Source: GWA2-66-18 sp964537395 | GTDB lineage: Bacteria > Elusimicrobiota > Elusimicrobia > UBA1565 > UBA9628 | DNA: 39,360 nt | Direction of reading: 5' to 3' | Assembly (NCBI GenBank): GCA_964537395.1 | Contig: CAZIBN010000031.1 | Coordinates: 1-39,360, forward strand | In this document: positions 1 through 9,233 of the stretch, piece after piece | How positions within the stretch are numbered: position 1 is the first letter of the stretch | How the letters are laid out: each line of letters opens with the position of its first letter | Notes under the pieces: generated by a model | Database searches by the model: none | Told to the model about the DNA's origin: nothing | Seen by the model: the letters and a program-made list of their open reading frames with translations, nothing else | Made by a program: the position numbers and the translations under genes

Positions 1-355
1 GCGCCTCGCGAATCATCTTCGGGTCACCGGAGGTCTCGGCGAGCTTCAGGCCGCGCTCGGCGTAGGGGATCGCGCGGGGGGCCTCCGCCACGGAGGCGAG
101 GCTTTTGCTGACCTCGAGCTGAGTCTCCGTGTCTTTCGGCTCCGAGTTGGCAATTGTTTCTATTTTCTCGACGGCGCCTGCCTTCTCTTCGCGGAGTCGC
201 GTGGTTTCTTCGGGGGTAAGATTGGGTGCGCTTGTTAGCCGCTCTTCGGCATTGCGTGCGGTTTCCGTCGCATTTTCAAGGTCGCGGTTTCCGCGTTTGC
301 ATTGACCGATGCTGGGGACGAGACTGATGATTATTGCGATTGCAATGAATTTCAT
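1..355 (-). CDS. Exported helical/TPR-like protein, 3' part missing at window edge
   Basis: The reading frame is open from an ATG at 355 to the window edge, giving 118 residues. The N-terminus (MKFIAIAIIISLVPSIGQC) is a signal peptide; the Cys could be lipidated, but the preceding IGQ is not a canonical lipobox. The mature part is charged and predicted helical. A stretch resembling one tetratricopeptide helix pair (AIPYAERGLKLAETSGD) occurs near residue 95, so a TPR-type scaffold is possible. The ATG overlaps the stop of the upstream gene as ATGA (4 nt), which indicates translational coupling. Function is unknown. Base composition is visibly AT-richer than in most of the window. Confidence 0.7.
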   Translation of the reverse strand, partial: MKFIAIAIIISLVPSIGQCKRGNRDLENATETARNAEERLTSAPNLTPEETTRLREEKAGAVEKIETIANSEPKDTETQLEVSKSLASVAEAPRAIPYAERGLKLAETSGDPKMIREA

Positions 356-897
356 TGAGTTAGTTTTGAGAAATCCAGTTCTTTAAGATTTAGATTGCTC
401 TCATTTTTGAACACAGTCAGAAGTTCTTTCGAATCAGGAGGCAGTGCCCGTTGGATAACGTGACCGGCTAAGCCTGTGGCATGCATGCCCTGAATCACGG
501 CCCCATCCAGAGATATTCGAATTCGGTAGCTGTCAATTTTCTTGTTCGAGCCGACGTCGGTAACGCTCATGTTACCGATCACAATCTCTTTCGGTATTGA
601 AGCGGCGCCTCCGTCCTTTTCGTAGATAACGAAGATGTCGTGTTCTCTCCCATCTTTGGATTTATCAGCATCAAGACCGAGAGATTTAGCGAATATCTCA
701 TCGGAGTCGTATCCGAGAGTTCGCGATGCCGGGGCCTTAATCGAATCTTCGCCCCCATTCTTGAAGACGTAATCGACGACTGTCTTCCAAGTTCGCGTGG
801 CTTGCTTGGTTGGCTTCTTCTTCTCTGCGGCGAAAACGGGCGGAGCCAGGGCGATCAATGACGCCAGGATAACAAGGGTGAGTGTTCGGGGGGGCAT
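352..897 (-). CDS. Exported protein of unknown function, 181 aa
   Basis: The N-terminal signal peptide has a hydrophobic core around residues 6-21 and a likely AxA cleavage site (PPVFAA). A Lys-rich start of the mature protein follows. The remainder looks like a small globular periplasmic domain, with strand-rich stretches around KEIVIGNMSV and YRIRISLDG. I recognise no family. It is the first gene of a two-gene unit with the truncated gene at 1-355 (ATGA overlap). A promoter-like TTGCCC-17 nt-TATCCT ends 6 nt before the ATG, so the transcript is probably leaderless. The AT-richer composition compared with neighbouring genes could mean later acquisition. Confidence 0.72.
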   Translation of the reverse strand: MPPRTLTLVILASLIALAPPVFAAEKKKPTKQATRTWKTVVDYVFKNGGEDSIKAPASRTLGYDSDEIFAKSLGLDADKSKDGREHDIFVIYEKDGGAASIPKEIVIGNMSVTDVGSNKKIDSYRIRISLDGAVIQGMHATGLAGHVIQRALPPDSKELLTVFKNESNLNLKELDFSKLTQ

Positions 898-903
898 AAA
901 CCT

Positions 904-932
904 AGGATAGCGGGAACGGAGCTCGGGGGCAA
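904..932 (-). promoter_or_regulatory. Sigma70-like promoter for the 897 gene, leaderless geometry
   Basis: On the minus strand TTGCCC (932-927) is followed after 17 nt by TATCCT (909-904). The hexamer ends 6 nt before the ATG at 897, so transcription should begin at or within a base of the start codon. Confidence 0.6.
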
Positions 933-997
933 GGGAACGAATGCAAAATTATCATGAATTTACCCGTCCGCCCCGACTATTGTTCCGCCTGGTTCTT

Positions 998-1075
998 TGC
1001 TTTAAAGCAACGAAGGTCGGGAGTAACCGGCTTAAATTGCTTGGAAGCCTCCGCGTGCTGCTTTAAAGCAACGAA
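998..1075. repeat. Two 17-bp direct repeats with a palindromic core
   Basis: TGCTTTAAAGCAACGAA occurs at 998-1014 and again at 1059-1075, 61 bp apart, in the 246-bp spacer between the genes ending at 1144 and starting at 897. Its core GCTTTAAAGC is a perfect palindrome. The first copy extends to a 22-bp near-perfect palindrome (994-1015) with one mismatched pair. It could be an operator bound by a dimeric regulator or a remnant of a small repeat family. The rest of the spacer (1086-1130) has a GGGCCCGGGCCC-rich stretch and no convincing gene. Confidence 0.6.
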
Positions 1076-1143
1076 CCAAGCGAGGCATCACTGGGCCCGG
1101 GCCCCCGTGCGACTGGGACCTCAACCTCTTCCTTAGCCAGCGC

Positions 1144-2160
1144 TTAGCGGCAGGTGGACGCGCCGTCGAGGGCGATGGCCTTGCCGTTGGGCCCCGCTCC
1201 CGACTTGCGGAAGGTCAGCGCGATCGGGAAGTGATCCGACGCGCGTGTGCCTGCGGAGCGCTCGGCCATGACGACCTCGCGTTCGTCGACCGCGCCCGCG
1301 GCGACGAGCTCCTCATCGAGAAAATCGTCGCTGACGAGGAAGTGGTCGTAGTTGTTGGCCGACTCCTCTCGGCCGCGGCGGGAGGTCGGCTCATCGACGA
1401 GGGCGGTGAAGCCGGGCCCAAGTGCTTCCTCAATAGGCTCCCAGGAGCGATCGGCGGAGCGGCTGCTGAGCTCTTTTCCCCGGCCTGTGGGCAGGTTGAA
1501 GTCTCCGGCGACGATGAAATCCGGATCGGCGCCGGGCACGGCTGCCTGAGCGCGGACCCAGGCCATGATGATCTTGAGCTCATCGGCGGAGGACGCGGCG
1601 TCGCCCTTGTTGTAGGACAGGTGCACGCTGAGCACGGTGAAATCGGCGTCGCCGATGGTGACGTGCGCCATGTGCGGGGGATGCCGGACGCCTTCGAGGT
1701 CCAGGTTGCCCGAGCAGTCCAGGCGCACGCCGGGGCCGGTGTAGATCGCGTTGTTCATCGAGTCCGAGGTGTCCGCGAAGCTCATCGTCCAGCCGCGGCC
1801 CTCGTCAGGAAGCTGGCGGGAGAGCGTTTCCGCGCCCTTGTCGTTGGCGACCTCCTGCGCGGCGAGGATGGACGGCCCGGCGCCGGCCAGGGCGCGTCCG
1901 AGGCCGAGGCGCAACGCGTCTTTCTTGCCCTTGGAGGCCTTCTTGCCGAGCGTCTGCACGTTCCAGGAGACGAGGCGGCCGATGTTCGCGCCGTCGCCGG
2001 CCGGGATCTGGGACGGCGGCTTGCGGCCGCGGAAGCGGTCCCAGAGATTGCGGAAGGTGTCGGTTATGTCTGCCGCCGGGTCGACGGGCGCGGCGCCGGC
2101 GAACTGCGCGTGCGAGGAGAGGGTGACGGCGACGAGCAGTATGGCGAGGGCGCGGGGCAT
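1144..2160 (-). CDS. Secreted endonuclease/exonuclease/phosphatase (EEP) family protein
   Basis: This 338-aa protein has a signal peptide (hydrophobic residues about 4-23, cleavage near AGAA). After a short linker comes a DNase I-like EEP domain from about residue 60. Visible motifs in order are SWNVQTL, AAQEV (metal-binding Glu), LSVHLSYN, AGDFNLP (catalytic Asp/Asn) and the C-terminal ASDHFPI (Asp-His pair). Family members are secreted nucleases, sphingomyelinase-like phosphodiesterases or inositol phosphatases; the sequence alone does not separate these. It precedes a second EEP enzyme (xth, 2242-3009), but the two share little outside the motifs. A TAGCAT hexamer ends 6 nt before the ATG, giving the gene its own leaderless promoter. 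Confidence 0.85.
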   Translation of the reverse strand: MPRALAILLVAVTLSSHAQFAGAAPVDPAADITDTFRNLWDRFRGRKPPSQIPAGDGANIGRLVSWNVQTLGKKASKGKKDALRLGLGRALAGAGPSILAAQEVANDKGAETLSRQLPDEGRGWTMSFADTSDSMNNAIYTGPGVRLDCSGNLDLEGVRHPPHMAHVTIGDADFTVLSVHLSYNKGDAASSADELKIIMAWVRAQAAVPGADPDFIVAGDFNLPTGRGKELSSRSADRSWEPIEEALGPGFTALVDEPTSRRGREESANNYDHFLVSDDFLDEELVAAGAVDEREVVMAERSAGTRASDHFPIALTFRKSGAGPNGKAIALDGASTCR

Positions 2161-2166
2161 GCCCCC

Positions 2167-2172
2167 ATGCTA
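2167..2172 (-). promoter_or_regulatory. -10 hexamer TAGCAT of the 2160 gene
   Basis: TAGCAT on the minus strand lies exactly 6 nt upstream of the ATG at 2160. This is the spacing seen at other unit-leading genes here. No clear -35 is visible. Confidence 0.5.
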
Positions 2173-2241
2173 GCGCGGTGCGGGGCGTGCCCGTGCGGGA
2201 CCTAAGGGAAGAAAGACGCGCGTCATTCGGCCTACGCCGGG

Positions 2242-3009
2242 CTAGGCCAGTTCGATGCCGACCGGGCAGTGGTCGGAGCCCATGGTCTCGGGCTGGATGA
2301 AGGCCTTTTTCAGGCGGGGGCGCAGGTTCTCGGAGATGAAGAAGTAGTCGATGCGCCAGCCGATGTTGCGGTCGCGCGCGCGGGACTGCTGGTCCCACCA
2401 CGAGTAGTGCTCGGGGCCCTTCTCGAACTCGCGGAAGGTATCGATGAAGCCGTCGGCGAGGAGGCGGTCCATCCACTCGCATTCCTGGGGCAGGAAGCCG
2501 GAGATCTTGCGGTTCTCCTTGGGGCGCGCGAGGTCGATCTCCTTGTGGGCGGTGTTCACGTCGCCGCAGATCACGATCTTGTCGTCGCCGCGCTTGCGGT
2601 AGCGGGGGATGACCTTCGTGAGGAATGCCTCGTAGAAATCCATCTTGAACTTCAGGCGCTCCTCGCGGGCTTTGCCGTTGGGGAAGTAGATGTTGAACAA
2701 AGTGATGTCGCCGTGCTTCGTGGCGAGGACCCGGCCTTCGTTGTCGAACTCGGGGATCTCGAAGCCGCGCTCGACCTTGGTCGGGGCGATTTTAGAGAAG
2801 GTGGCGACGCCGGAGTAGCCCTTCTTCTCTCCCCAGTGGAACTCGCCGTGGTAGCCGTTGGGGTTGAGGATCTCCGGAGTCAGCTGATCGGGCTGGGCCT
2901 TGGTCTCCTGGAGGCAGACGACGTCGGCCTTCTCGGCCTTGAACCAGTCTGCGAAGCCCTTTTTGTGCGCGGCGCGAACGCCATTGACGTTCCAGCTGAC
3001 GAGGCGCAA
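2242..3009 (-). CDS. xth: Exodeoxyribonuclease III (AP endonuclease)
   Basis: This cytoplasmic base-excision repair enzyme of the EEP superfamily cleaves DNA at abasic sites and removes 3'-blocking groups with Mg2+. The 255-aa product contains SWNVNGVRA at residue 5, LQETKA (metal-binding Glu35), YFPNGK, CGDVNTAH (catalytic Asp/Asn), WRIDYFF and the C-terminal GSDHCPV. Length matches the XthA/ExoA family. I chose the TTG at 3009 because it gives the canonical start MRLVSWNVNG. The frame runs further upstream, but that region lies inside ilvE. The start is 5 nt after the ilvE stop, so the gene ends the eight-gene operon that begins at 9619. Confidence 0.92.
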   Translation of the reverse strand: MRLVSWNVNGVRAAHKKGFADWFKAEKADVVCLQETKAQPDQLTPEILNPNGYHGEFHWGEKKGYSGVATFSKIAPTKVERGFEIPEFDNEGRVLATKHGDITLFNIYFPNGKAREERLKFKMDFYEAFLTKVIPRYRKRGDDKIVICGDVNTAHKEIDLARPKENRKISGFLPQECEWMDRLLADGFIDTFREFEKGPEHYSWWDQQSRARDRNIGWRIDYFFISENLRPRLKKAFIQPETMGSDHCPVGIELA

Positions 3010-3014
3010 TGGCT

Positions 3015-3908
3015 TTACTTCGCCTTGACGGTTTCGTACACCGGCGTTCCGGAGGAGTTCGCGTAGTCCCGGAAGTGTTTGATGAGGGTCCTGGTCGTCG
3101 GCCCGCACACGCCCTTGCCGATGATGCGGCCGTCGATCTTGACGGCGGCGATGACCTCGGCGCCGGTGCCGGTCAGGAAGACCTCGTCGGCGCCGTACAG
3201 GTCGTAGCGCGGGAAGTTGCGCTCGATGACCTTGGTGCCGAGGTGCTTCTCGACGAGCTCCATGACGACGTTGCGCGTCACGCCCACGAGGATGCCGGCG
3301 GAGGTCGGAGGCGTGAAGATCTTGCCCTTCTTGACGTAGAACAGGTTGTCGCCCGAGCACTCGGAGACATGCCCCGTCGCGTTGAGCAGGATCGCTTCCT
3401 GGGCGCCGGCGGCGGTCGCCTCGGCGCGGGCGAGGATGTTCGCGAGGTAGTTGAGGGACTTCACGCCGGGCGTCACCTGGTCCAATCCCTTCTGTCTAAT
3501 AGTCGAGGTGATGACTGTCAGGCCCTTCTCGTAGAACTCCTCGGGGTACAGCTCGATGCGGTCGGCGATGATGAAGATCGTGGCGCCGTCCTTGCACTTG
3601 CGCATGTCGAGGCCGAGGTCGCCGACGCCTCGCGTGACGACGAGGCGGATGTAGGCGTCCTTCAGGCCGTTGAGGCGCACGGTTTCGAGGATCGCCTTCT
3701 CGATCTCCTTGATGGGCATCGGGAGCTTGAGCAGGATGGCGTTGGCCGACTCGTCGAGGCGCTCGAGATGGTCGTCGAGGCGGAACACGCGGCCGTTGTA
3801 GACGCGGATGCCTTCGAAGATGCCGTCGCCGTAGAGCACACCGTGGTCGAAAACCGAGACCTTCGCGTCGTCCTTGTCGTAGAACTTGCCATCGATGTAA
3901 ATCTTCAT
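3015..3908 (-). CDS. ilvE: Branched-chain amino acid aminotransferase (fold-type IV PLP enzyme)
   Basis: It transfers the amino group between glutamate and the 2-keto acids of Val, Leu and Ile, the last step of their synthesis. The 297-aa protein starts MKIYIDGKF and shows VFDHGVLYGDGIFEGIR near residue 20. The PLP lysine is Lys150 in GVKSLNYLAN, and Glu183 lies in VSECSGDNLF. TGTGAEV (phosphate-binding loop) follows near the C-terminus. D-amino-acid transaminase and aminodeoxychorismate lyase share the fold, but the EGIR and KSLNYL motifs and the length favour IlvE. Its ATG overlaps the preceding stop (TAATG), and it sits between a membrane protein and xth in the long minus-strand operon. 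Confidence 0.93.
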   Translation of the reverse strand: MKIYIDGKFYDKDDAKVSVFDHGVLYGDGIFEGIRVYNGRVFRLDDHLERLDESANAILLKLPMPIKEIEKAILETVRLNGLKDAYIRLVVTRGVGDLGLDMRKCKDGATIFIIADRIELYPEEFYEKGLTVITSTIRQKGLDQVTPGVKSLNYLANILARAEATAAGAQEAILLNATGHVSECSGDNLFYVKKGKIFTPPTSAGILVGVTRNVVMELVEKHLGTKVIERNFPRYDLYGADEVFLTGTGAEVIAAVKIDGRIIGKGVCGPTTRTLIKHFRDYANSSGTPVYETVKAK

Positions 3909-5392
3909 TAATTACTCCCGGCGCGCCATCGCGCCCGACGAGAAAAGGATATCACATCCCGCCGGAATTCGGCATTGACCAAGATCATGCTCGCGAACGC
4001 CGCTGCTACGGCGATCGCCGCTCTGACGAGAAAGGGGAGGGAGCGAAGGGCGCCGTCCGATGTCAGGATGTTCGCCAGGGGGTGAAGGCGCCATGACCAG
4101 AGGGTCGCCTTCTCGGCGGCGAACTGGTCCGAGCCGGGCCACAGCAGGTAGCCGCCGGCCGCGTGGGTGAGGATCGCCGCGGCGCAGGCCCAGGCCCAGA
4201 GCCGAGACCGGAGCGCCGACGCGGCGAGCCAGGGCTCGAGGCCGGCCGTGGCCCAGCAGAAGACGAGTGCGGCTGTCGCGAAGTAGCGGGGGCCGAAGGT
4301 GGAGCCTCCGACCCAGGTGAGGTAGAAGCACAGCAGGAGCCAGGGGCCGGCGCAGGCCGCCGTCATGAGACGGACCAGAGGGTCTCGCGAGCGCCAGGCG
4401 GCGAAGAGGCTGAAGAGGACCGGGGGGAAGAAGAGGAGCAGGCCGCGCGTGGGGCTCGCGATCAGGCCGAAGAAAGCGGCGGGCTGGAAGCCGATGAACA
4501 TGCCCGTCTGGAATTTCGCTTCCGGAGGGCGCAATTGACCGGTGTAGACGAGCCAATAAGCGCCCAGCAGGCCGAGCGGAAGCGCCGCGCCGAGCGCGAA
4601 GCCGGGGAGGCGCTTGCGATCGAAGAGAAGGACGAAAGCCGCGCCCGCGGCCATGAAAAAAACGCTGTCGGGCCTCGCGGCGACGGCGAGGCCGAGGCCG
4701 AAGCCCGCGAGCGCGTCGAACCGGCGGCCCGTCTCGTTGAAGCCCCAGAGCGCCAGCCCCACGCCGAGCGCCGCGGGGCCGTGCTGCCACAGCGCCTGCG
4801 AGCTCACGCTGAACGCCCAGGAGCCCAGGCCGTAGACGAGGCATAGGGAGAGCGCGAACTCGGGGGAGCACCGCCCTTTCAGCGAGCGGCGCAGCGCGAC
4901 CGCGGACAGCGCGGTGATGATCGAGCCGCTCAGCTTCGAGAGTCCGTGAAGTGCGGGCTCCGTGATGGACGTCCCCGACAGGGCCGTCACGAGGTAGACG
5001 GGCAAGGCGAGCAGGCCGGGCGCGATCGGATAGATGGACAGGTGCTTGCCGAGGTGGAACACGGTGAAGTTCTCGAGCTTCCCGGGGGTGCCGATGAACC
5101 AGGGATCGAGCACGGGCTCGAGCGTCAAGGTGCCGTGGCGCAGGATGCAGAAGGGCAGAAGGCTGTTCGGCCCGTCGTCGCCGCCGTGCCAGCGGAAGGT
5201 CGAGAGGTAGACGGCGATAAGGGTGAGGGCGAGCGCGGCGTCGGGAAAGCGCGTGAAGGGCTTCCCGCCCGAGTCGCGCCAGAGCTTGGCGAGCAGCGCG
5301 AGGCACAGCGCGAAGGCCGGGGCGGGAACCAGGCCGCCGAGCGCCATGGTCGCCAGCAGCCACAGCGCCGCGAGGCCGACGGCGGCCTTCAT
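3908..5392 (-). CDS. GT-C-like polytopic membrane protein
   Basis: The 494-aa protein has about 11-13 hydrophobic segments. Its arrangement resembles the GT-C/PMT superfamily of lipid-linked-sugar glycosyltransferases: a first membrane helix, then an extracytoplasmic stretch with acidic residues (HGGDDGPNSLLP, residues about 69-80), then many closely spaced helices. A conserved-looking periplasmic patch GGSTFGPRYF near residue 367 is typical of such proteins. The donor and acceptor cannot be inferred. It follows lolD directly (stop and start abut) and its stop overlaps ilvE, so it is co-transcribed within the operon. A role in glycosylating a surface lipid or protein is possible but unproven. 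Confidence 0.65.
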   Translation of the reverse strand: MKAAVGLAALWLLATMALGGLVPAPAFALCLALLAKLWRDSGGKPFTRFPDAALALTLIAVYLSTFRWHGGDDGPNSLLPFCILRHGTLTLEPVLDPWFIGTPGKLENFTVFHLGKHLSIYPIAPGLLALPVYLVTALSGTSITEPALHGLSKLSGSIITALSAVALRRSLKGRCSPEFALSLCLVYGLGSWAFSVSSQALWQHGPAALGVGLALWGFNETGRRFDALAGFGLGLAVAARPDSVFFMAAGAAFVLLFDRKRLPGFALGAALPLGLLGAYWLVYTGQLRPPEAKFQTGMFIGFQPAAFFGLIASPTRGLLLFFPPVLFSLFAAWRSRDPLVRLMTAACAGPWLLLCFYLTWVGGSTFGPRYFATAALVFCWATAGLEPWLAASALRSRLWAWACAAAILTHAAGGYLLWPGSDQFAAEKATLWSWRLHPLANILTSDGALRSLPFLVRAAIAVAAAFASMILVNAEFRRDVISFSRRARWRAGSN

Positions 5393-6077
<685 letters not shown>

Positions 6078-6085
<8 letters not shown>

Positions 6086-7295
6086 AGTGGATGGCCTCCA
6101 CGGGATCGGCCTTCGCGGCGCGCGAGGCGGGGTAAAGCGTGGCGAGCAGGGACAGCAGCAGGCCCATGCCGGTCACGGCGACGACGTCCCAGGGTCGCAC
6201 ATCCACCGGCACCTTCGAGAGATAGTAGATATCGGCGGGAAGCTCGACGATCTTGAAGTTCGCGATCACCCAGCACAGGAGCATGCCGAGGCCGAGGCCC
6301 ATCAGCACGCCGGCGCCGCCGATCAGGAAGCCCTCGACGAGGAAGATGCGGCGGATGAGGCCGGGGCCCGCGCCCATCGCCTTGAGCAGGCCGATGTCCC
6401 GCGTCTTTTCCACAGAGCGGAGGATGAGCGTGGAAGCGATGCCGAGCGAGGCGACGAGCGTGATCAAGGTGAGGATGATGAACATCACGGTCTTCTCGAG
6501 CTTGAGCGCCGCGAACAGGGTCTGATTCATCTGCGCGTAGGTTCGCACGAGCTTGGTGAAGCCGAGGACGCCGCGCAGGCGGTTGGCGGCGGCGTCCACG
6601 CGGCGGAGGTTCTTGAGCTTCACGCCGACGCCCGAGGCCCCGGCGTCCACGCCGAGGAACTTCGAGGCGGCCGTCAGGCCGGTCCAGGCCGAGGCGCTGT
6701 CGTACTCGTAGTAGCCGGTCTTGAGGGTGCCCGCGACGCGGAACTTCTGCATTTTCGGCAGAAGCCCGAGGGGGGTTGCGACGCTCTTGGGGGAAACCAG
6801 CACGACCTCGTCGCCGATGTCGCTGCCCAGGTGATCGGCGAGCTCGACGCCGAGCACGATGCCGGGAACCTTGCCCTCGCCGATGCCGTCCCAGGTGCCG
6901 GAGGTGAGCTTGGCGGCGAGATCGTTGACGGCGAACTCGCGCTCGGGGTCGATGCCTTTGACGACGACGCCGATCGAGCGGTCGCGCACGGTGAGGATCG
7001 CCTGGCCGAGCGCGAACGGGGAGGAGGCCTCGTGGTCGGGGTCGGCCCGGACGGCGGCCAAGGTTTCGTCGACATCCAGGGCGGAGCGCGCGCCGAGGAT
7101 CGTGATGTGGGCCTGGGCGCCGATGATCTTCTTCTGGATGTCGGTCTGGAAGCCGTTCATCACCGACATCGTTGTGAGCAGGGCCGCCACGCCGACGGTC
7201 ACGCCCGCCACGCCGATCAAGGTCGTGACGACCGCGAACAGGCCTTTGCGCTTGGCTTTAAGGTAGCGAAGCGAGATGAAAAGCTCGAGGCTCAC
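6078..7295 (-). CDS. lolC: Lipoprotein-releasing ABC transporter permease (LolC/LolE-type)
   Basis: The 405-aa inner-membrane protein has an FtsX-like architecture: an N-terminal helix (about 20-45), a large periplasmic domain (about 50-265) and three C-terminal helices. Family hallmarks are FISLRYLKAKRKG at the N-terminus, SVMNGFQ after the first helix, EKTRDIGLLKAMGA in the coupling region and LATLYPASRAAKADPVEAI at the end. I chose the GTG at 7295, which overlaps the lysS stop as GTGA and gives the typical MSLELF start. Only one permease is present, so the transporter may be a homodimer (LolF-like) or pair with a subunit elsewhere. Its presence implies an outer membrane. Confidence 0.88.
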
Positions 7296-8833
7296 GCGGG
7301 TTTTTCGTGCTTGAGCGTGGGGAACAGGATCACGTCGCGGATCGAGTCCCGGCCGGTGAGGAACATGGTCAGGCGGTCGATGCCGACGCCGATGCCGCCC
7401 ATGGGGGGCATGCCGGCCTCCATCGACTGGATGAAGTCCTCGTCGAGCAGATCGGCCTCGGCGTCGCCGGCGGCGTTCTGCTTCATCTGCTCGACTAAGC
7501 GGTCGCGCTGATCCTGAGGGTCGTTGAGCTCGGAGTAGGCGTTGGACAGCTCGATGCCGGCGGCGAAGCACTCGAAGCGTTCGACGAGCGACTGCGTGCC
7601 GGGCTTCAGCTTCGCGAGCGGGGTGATCGCGGTGGGATGGTCGAACAGGAAGGTGGGCTGCTCGAGCAGGTCCTCGATCTTCGACTCGACGATACGGTCG
7701 AACAATTTTGCGCTCGGGGTCTTCTCGCCCGCATGTATCCCCAGCTTTTCGGCGAGCTTAAGGAGGCCGGGGCGGTTGAAGCCCTTGCCCTCGAGGACGT
7801 TCTCGATCGGCTCGCCGCACCGGTCCTTCCAGACCTCCGGGAGGTACAGGCGCTTGAACGGCGCCTTCAGCGAGATTTTCTTGCCGCGCCAGTCGATCTC
7901 GGAGATGCCGCAGGCTGCGGCGCACTCGGTCAGCAAGGTCTCGAAAAGAGACGCCATTCCTTCATAGTCCGAGTAAGCCTCGTACGCCTCGAGCATGGTG
8001 AACTCGGGATTGTGCGTCGTGTCGACGCCTTCGTTGCGGAACACGCGGCCGATCTCGTAGACGCGATCTAAGCCGCCGATGACCAGTTTTTTTAAGTACA
8101 GCTCGGTGGCGATCCGCAGGACCATGTCCTGCTCGAGCGCGTTGTGGCGCGTGTGGAACGGGCGGGCGGACGCGCCGCCGGCCTGGCCGAGGAGAACGGG
8201 CGTCTCGACTTCGATGTAGCCGCGCGCATCGAGGACGCGGCGGATGGTCGAGACGATCTTGGCGCGCTTGATGAAGACATCCCGGGATTCGGGCGTGGAG
8301 ACAAGATCTAAATGGCGCTGTCGATAGCGGATCTCGGTGTTGGTGATACCGTGCCATTTCTCGGGCATCGGGCGGATCGCCTTGGCGAGGATGACCGCGT
8401 GCTCGGCCGCGACGGTGGGCTCGCCGGTCTTGGTGATGAACACGCTTCCTGAGACGGCCAGGAAATCGCCGACGGCAAGATCGCGCTTGACCAAAGCGAA
8501 GACATCCTCTGGCAAGGCGTCCTTTTTGAAATACACCTGGGCGTTGCCCGACAGATCAGCGAGGCGTCCGAAGATGGACTTGCCCATATCGCGCAATTCG
8601 GTGAGGCGGCCCGCGATGGCGACCTTCTCCGTCGAGTGCTGCATGGGTTCGGTCAGGCCGACGCTCAACGGCCGAACGGAAGAGCAATCGTTATGACGGA
8701 CCGTGCGGGACGGGAAAGGATCGATGCCACGGACGCGCATATCCGCGATCTTGGCCTTCTTGACGGCCATGAGCTCTTCGATGCCGCGGCCCTCGTCGAT
8801 GGCAGGCGCGGGCGAGGTGGGCTTCTCAGACAT
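7292..8833 (-). CDS. lysS: Lysyl-tRNA synthetase, class II
   Basis: It charges tRNA-Lys with lysine using ATP. The 513-aa protein has an N-terminal OB-fold anticodon-binding domain (about 55-160, VAIAGRLTELRDMGKSIF) and then the class II catalytic core. Visible motifs are motif 1 ARGYIEVETPVL, motif 2 FRNEGVDTTHNPEFTMLE and motif 3 GGIGVGIDRLTMFLTG. ELSNAYSELNDP, characteristic of bacterial LysRS, precedes motif 3. Length is near the family norm, with a slightly extended N-terminus. The start overlaps the upstream receiver gene by 8 nt, and the stop overlaps the lol permease start by 4 nt. Confidence 0.96.
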   Translation of the reverse strand: MSEKPTSPAPAIDEGRGIEELMAVKKAKIADMRVRGIDPFPSRTVRHNDCSSVRPLSVGLTEPMQHSTEKVAIAGRLTELRDMGKSIFGRLADLSGNAQVYFKKDALPEDVFALVKRDLAVGDFLAVSGSVFITKTGEPTVAAEHAVILAKAIRPMPEKWHGITNTEIRYRQRHLDLVSTPESRDVFIKRAKIVSTIRRVLDARGYIEVETPVLLGQAGGASARPFHTRHNALEQDMVLRIATELYLKKLVIGGLDRVYEIGRVFRNEGVDTTHNPEFTMLEAYEAYSDYEGMASLFETLLTECAAACGISEIDWRGKKISLKAPFKRLYLPEVWKDRCGEPIENVLEGKGFNRPGLLKLAEKLGIHAGEKTPSAKLFDRIVESKIEDLLEQPTFLFDHPTAITPLAKLKPGTQSLVERFECFAAGIELSNAYSELNDPQDQRDRLVEQMKQNAAGDAEADLLDEDFIQSMEAGMPPMGGIGVGIDRLTMFLTGRDSIRDVILFPTLKHEKPA

Positions 8834-9233
8834 TCTTTTTTTCTCCGCGGGAAGCGAGGATGCCGGCGATGAGCTCGCGGAGCATCTTGGGGTCGAAAGG
8901 CTTTTGCACGTAGGCCGCCACGTTGGGCGCCATCTCGAAGAGGTCGCGCATCTTCTGGCCTTTGGCAGTCAGCACGAGTATGGGGATGTCCTTGGCGCGC
9001 GGCTCGGTCTGCAGGCGCATGTTGAGCTGGTAGCCGTCCATCACCGGCATCATGATATCGAGGACGATGAGATCGGGCGGGAGGACGTCGGCCTTGACCG
9101 GCTCGAGGCCGAGGCGTTCGAGGGCGATCTGGCCGTTGCCGGCCTCGGAGACGGTGTAGCCCTCCTTTTCGAGGGCGAAGCGCAGCAAGGTGACGATATC
9201 GGGTTCGTCGTCGACGACGAGGATGGCGGGCAT
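8826..9233 (-). CDS. Stand-alone receiver-domain response regulator
   Basis: This is a 135-aa REC domain without an output domain. Visible elements are the acidic pair in VVDDEPD (residues 7-10), the phospho-acceptor Asp in LIVLDIMMPVMDGY, the switch Thr in VLTAKG and the Lys in QKPFDPK. All residues needed for phosphorylation are present, so it is probably active in phosphorelay or as a protein-protein switch. The partner kinase is not in the window. It is the second gene of the operon, overlaps the preceding receiver gene by 1 nt (TGATG) and overlaps lysS by 8 nt. It shares the KPFDPK end motif with its neighbour, which suggests tandem duplication. Confidence 0.88.
   Translation of the reverse strand: MPAILVVDDEPDIVTLLRFALEKEGYTVSEAGNGQIALERLGLEPVKADVLPPDLIVLDIMMPVMDGYQLNMRLQTEPRAKDIPILVLTAKGQKMRDLFEMAPNVAAYVQKPFDPKMLRELIAGILASRGEKKNV

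Noticed and set aside
954..1136. A 60-aa plus-strand open frame in the left spacer
   Set aside because: No Shine-Dalgarno or leaderless -10, unusual composition, and it crosses the palindromic repeats.
4163..4846. Long plus-strand open frames antisense to the GT-C-like gene, and similar ones opposite most minus-strand genes
   Set aside because: They are Arg/Gly/Glu-rich shadows caused by high GC, with no recognisable domain, while the opposite frames encode clear families or membrane helices.
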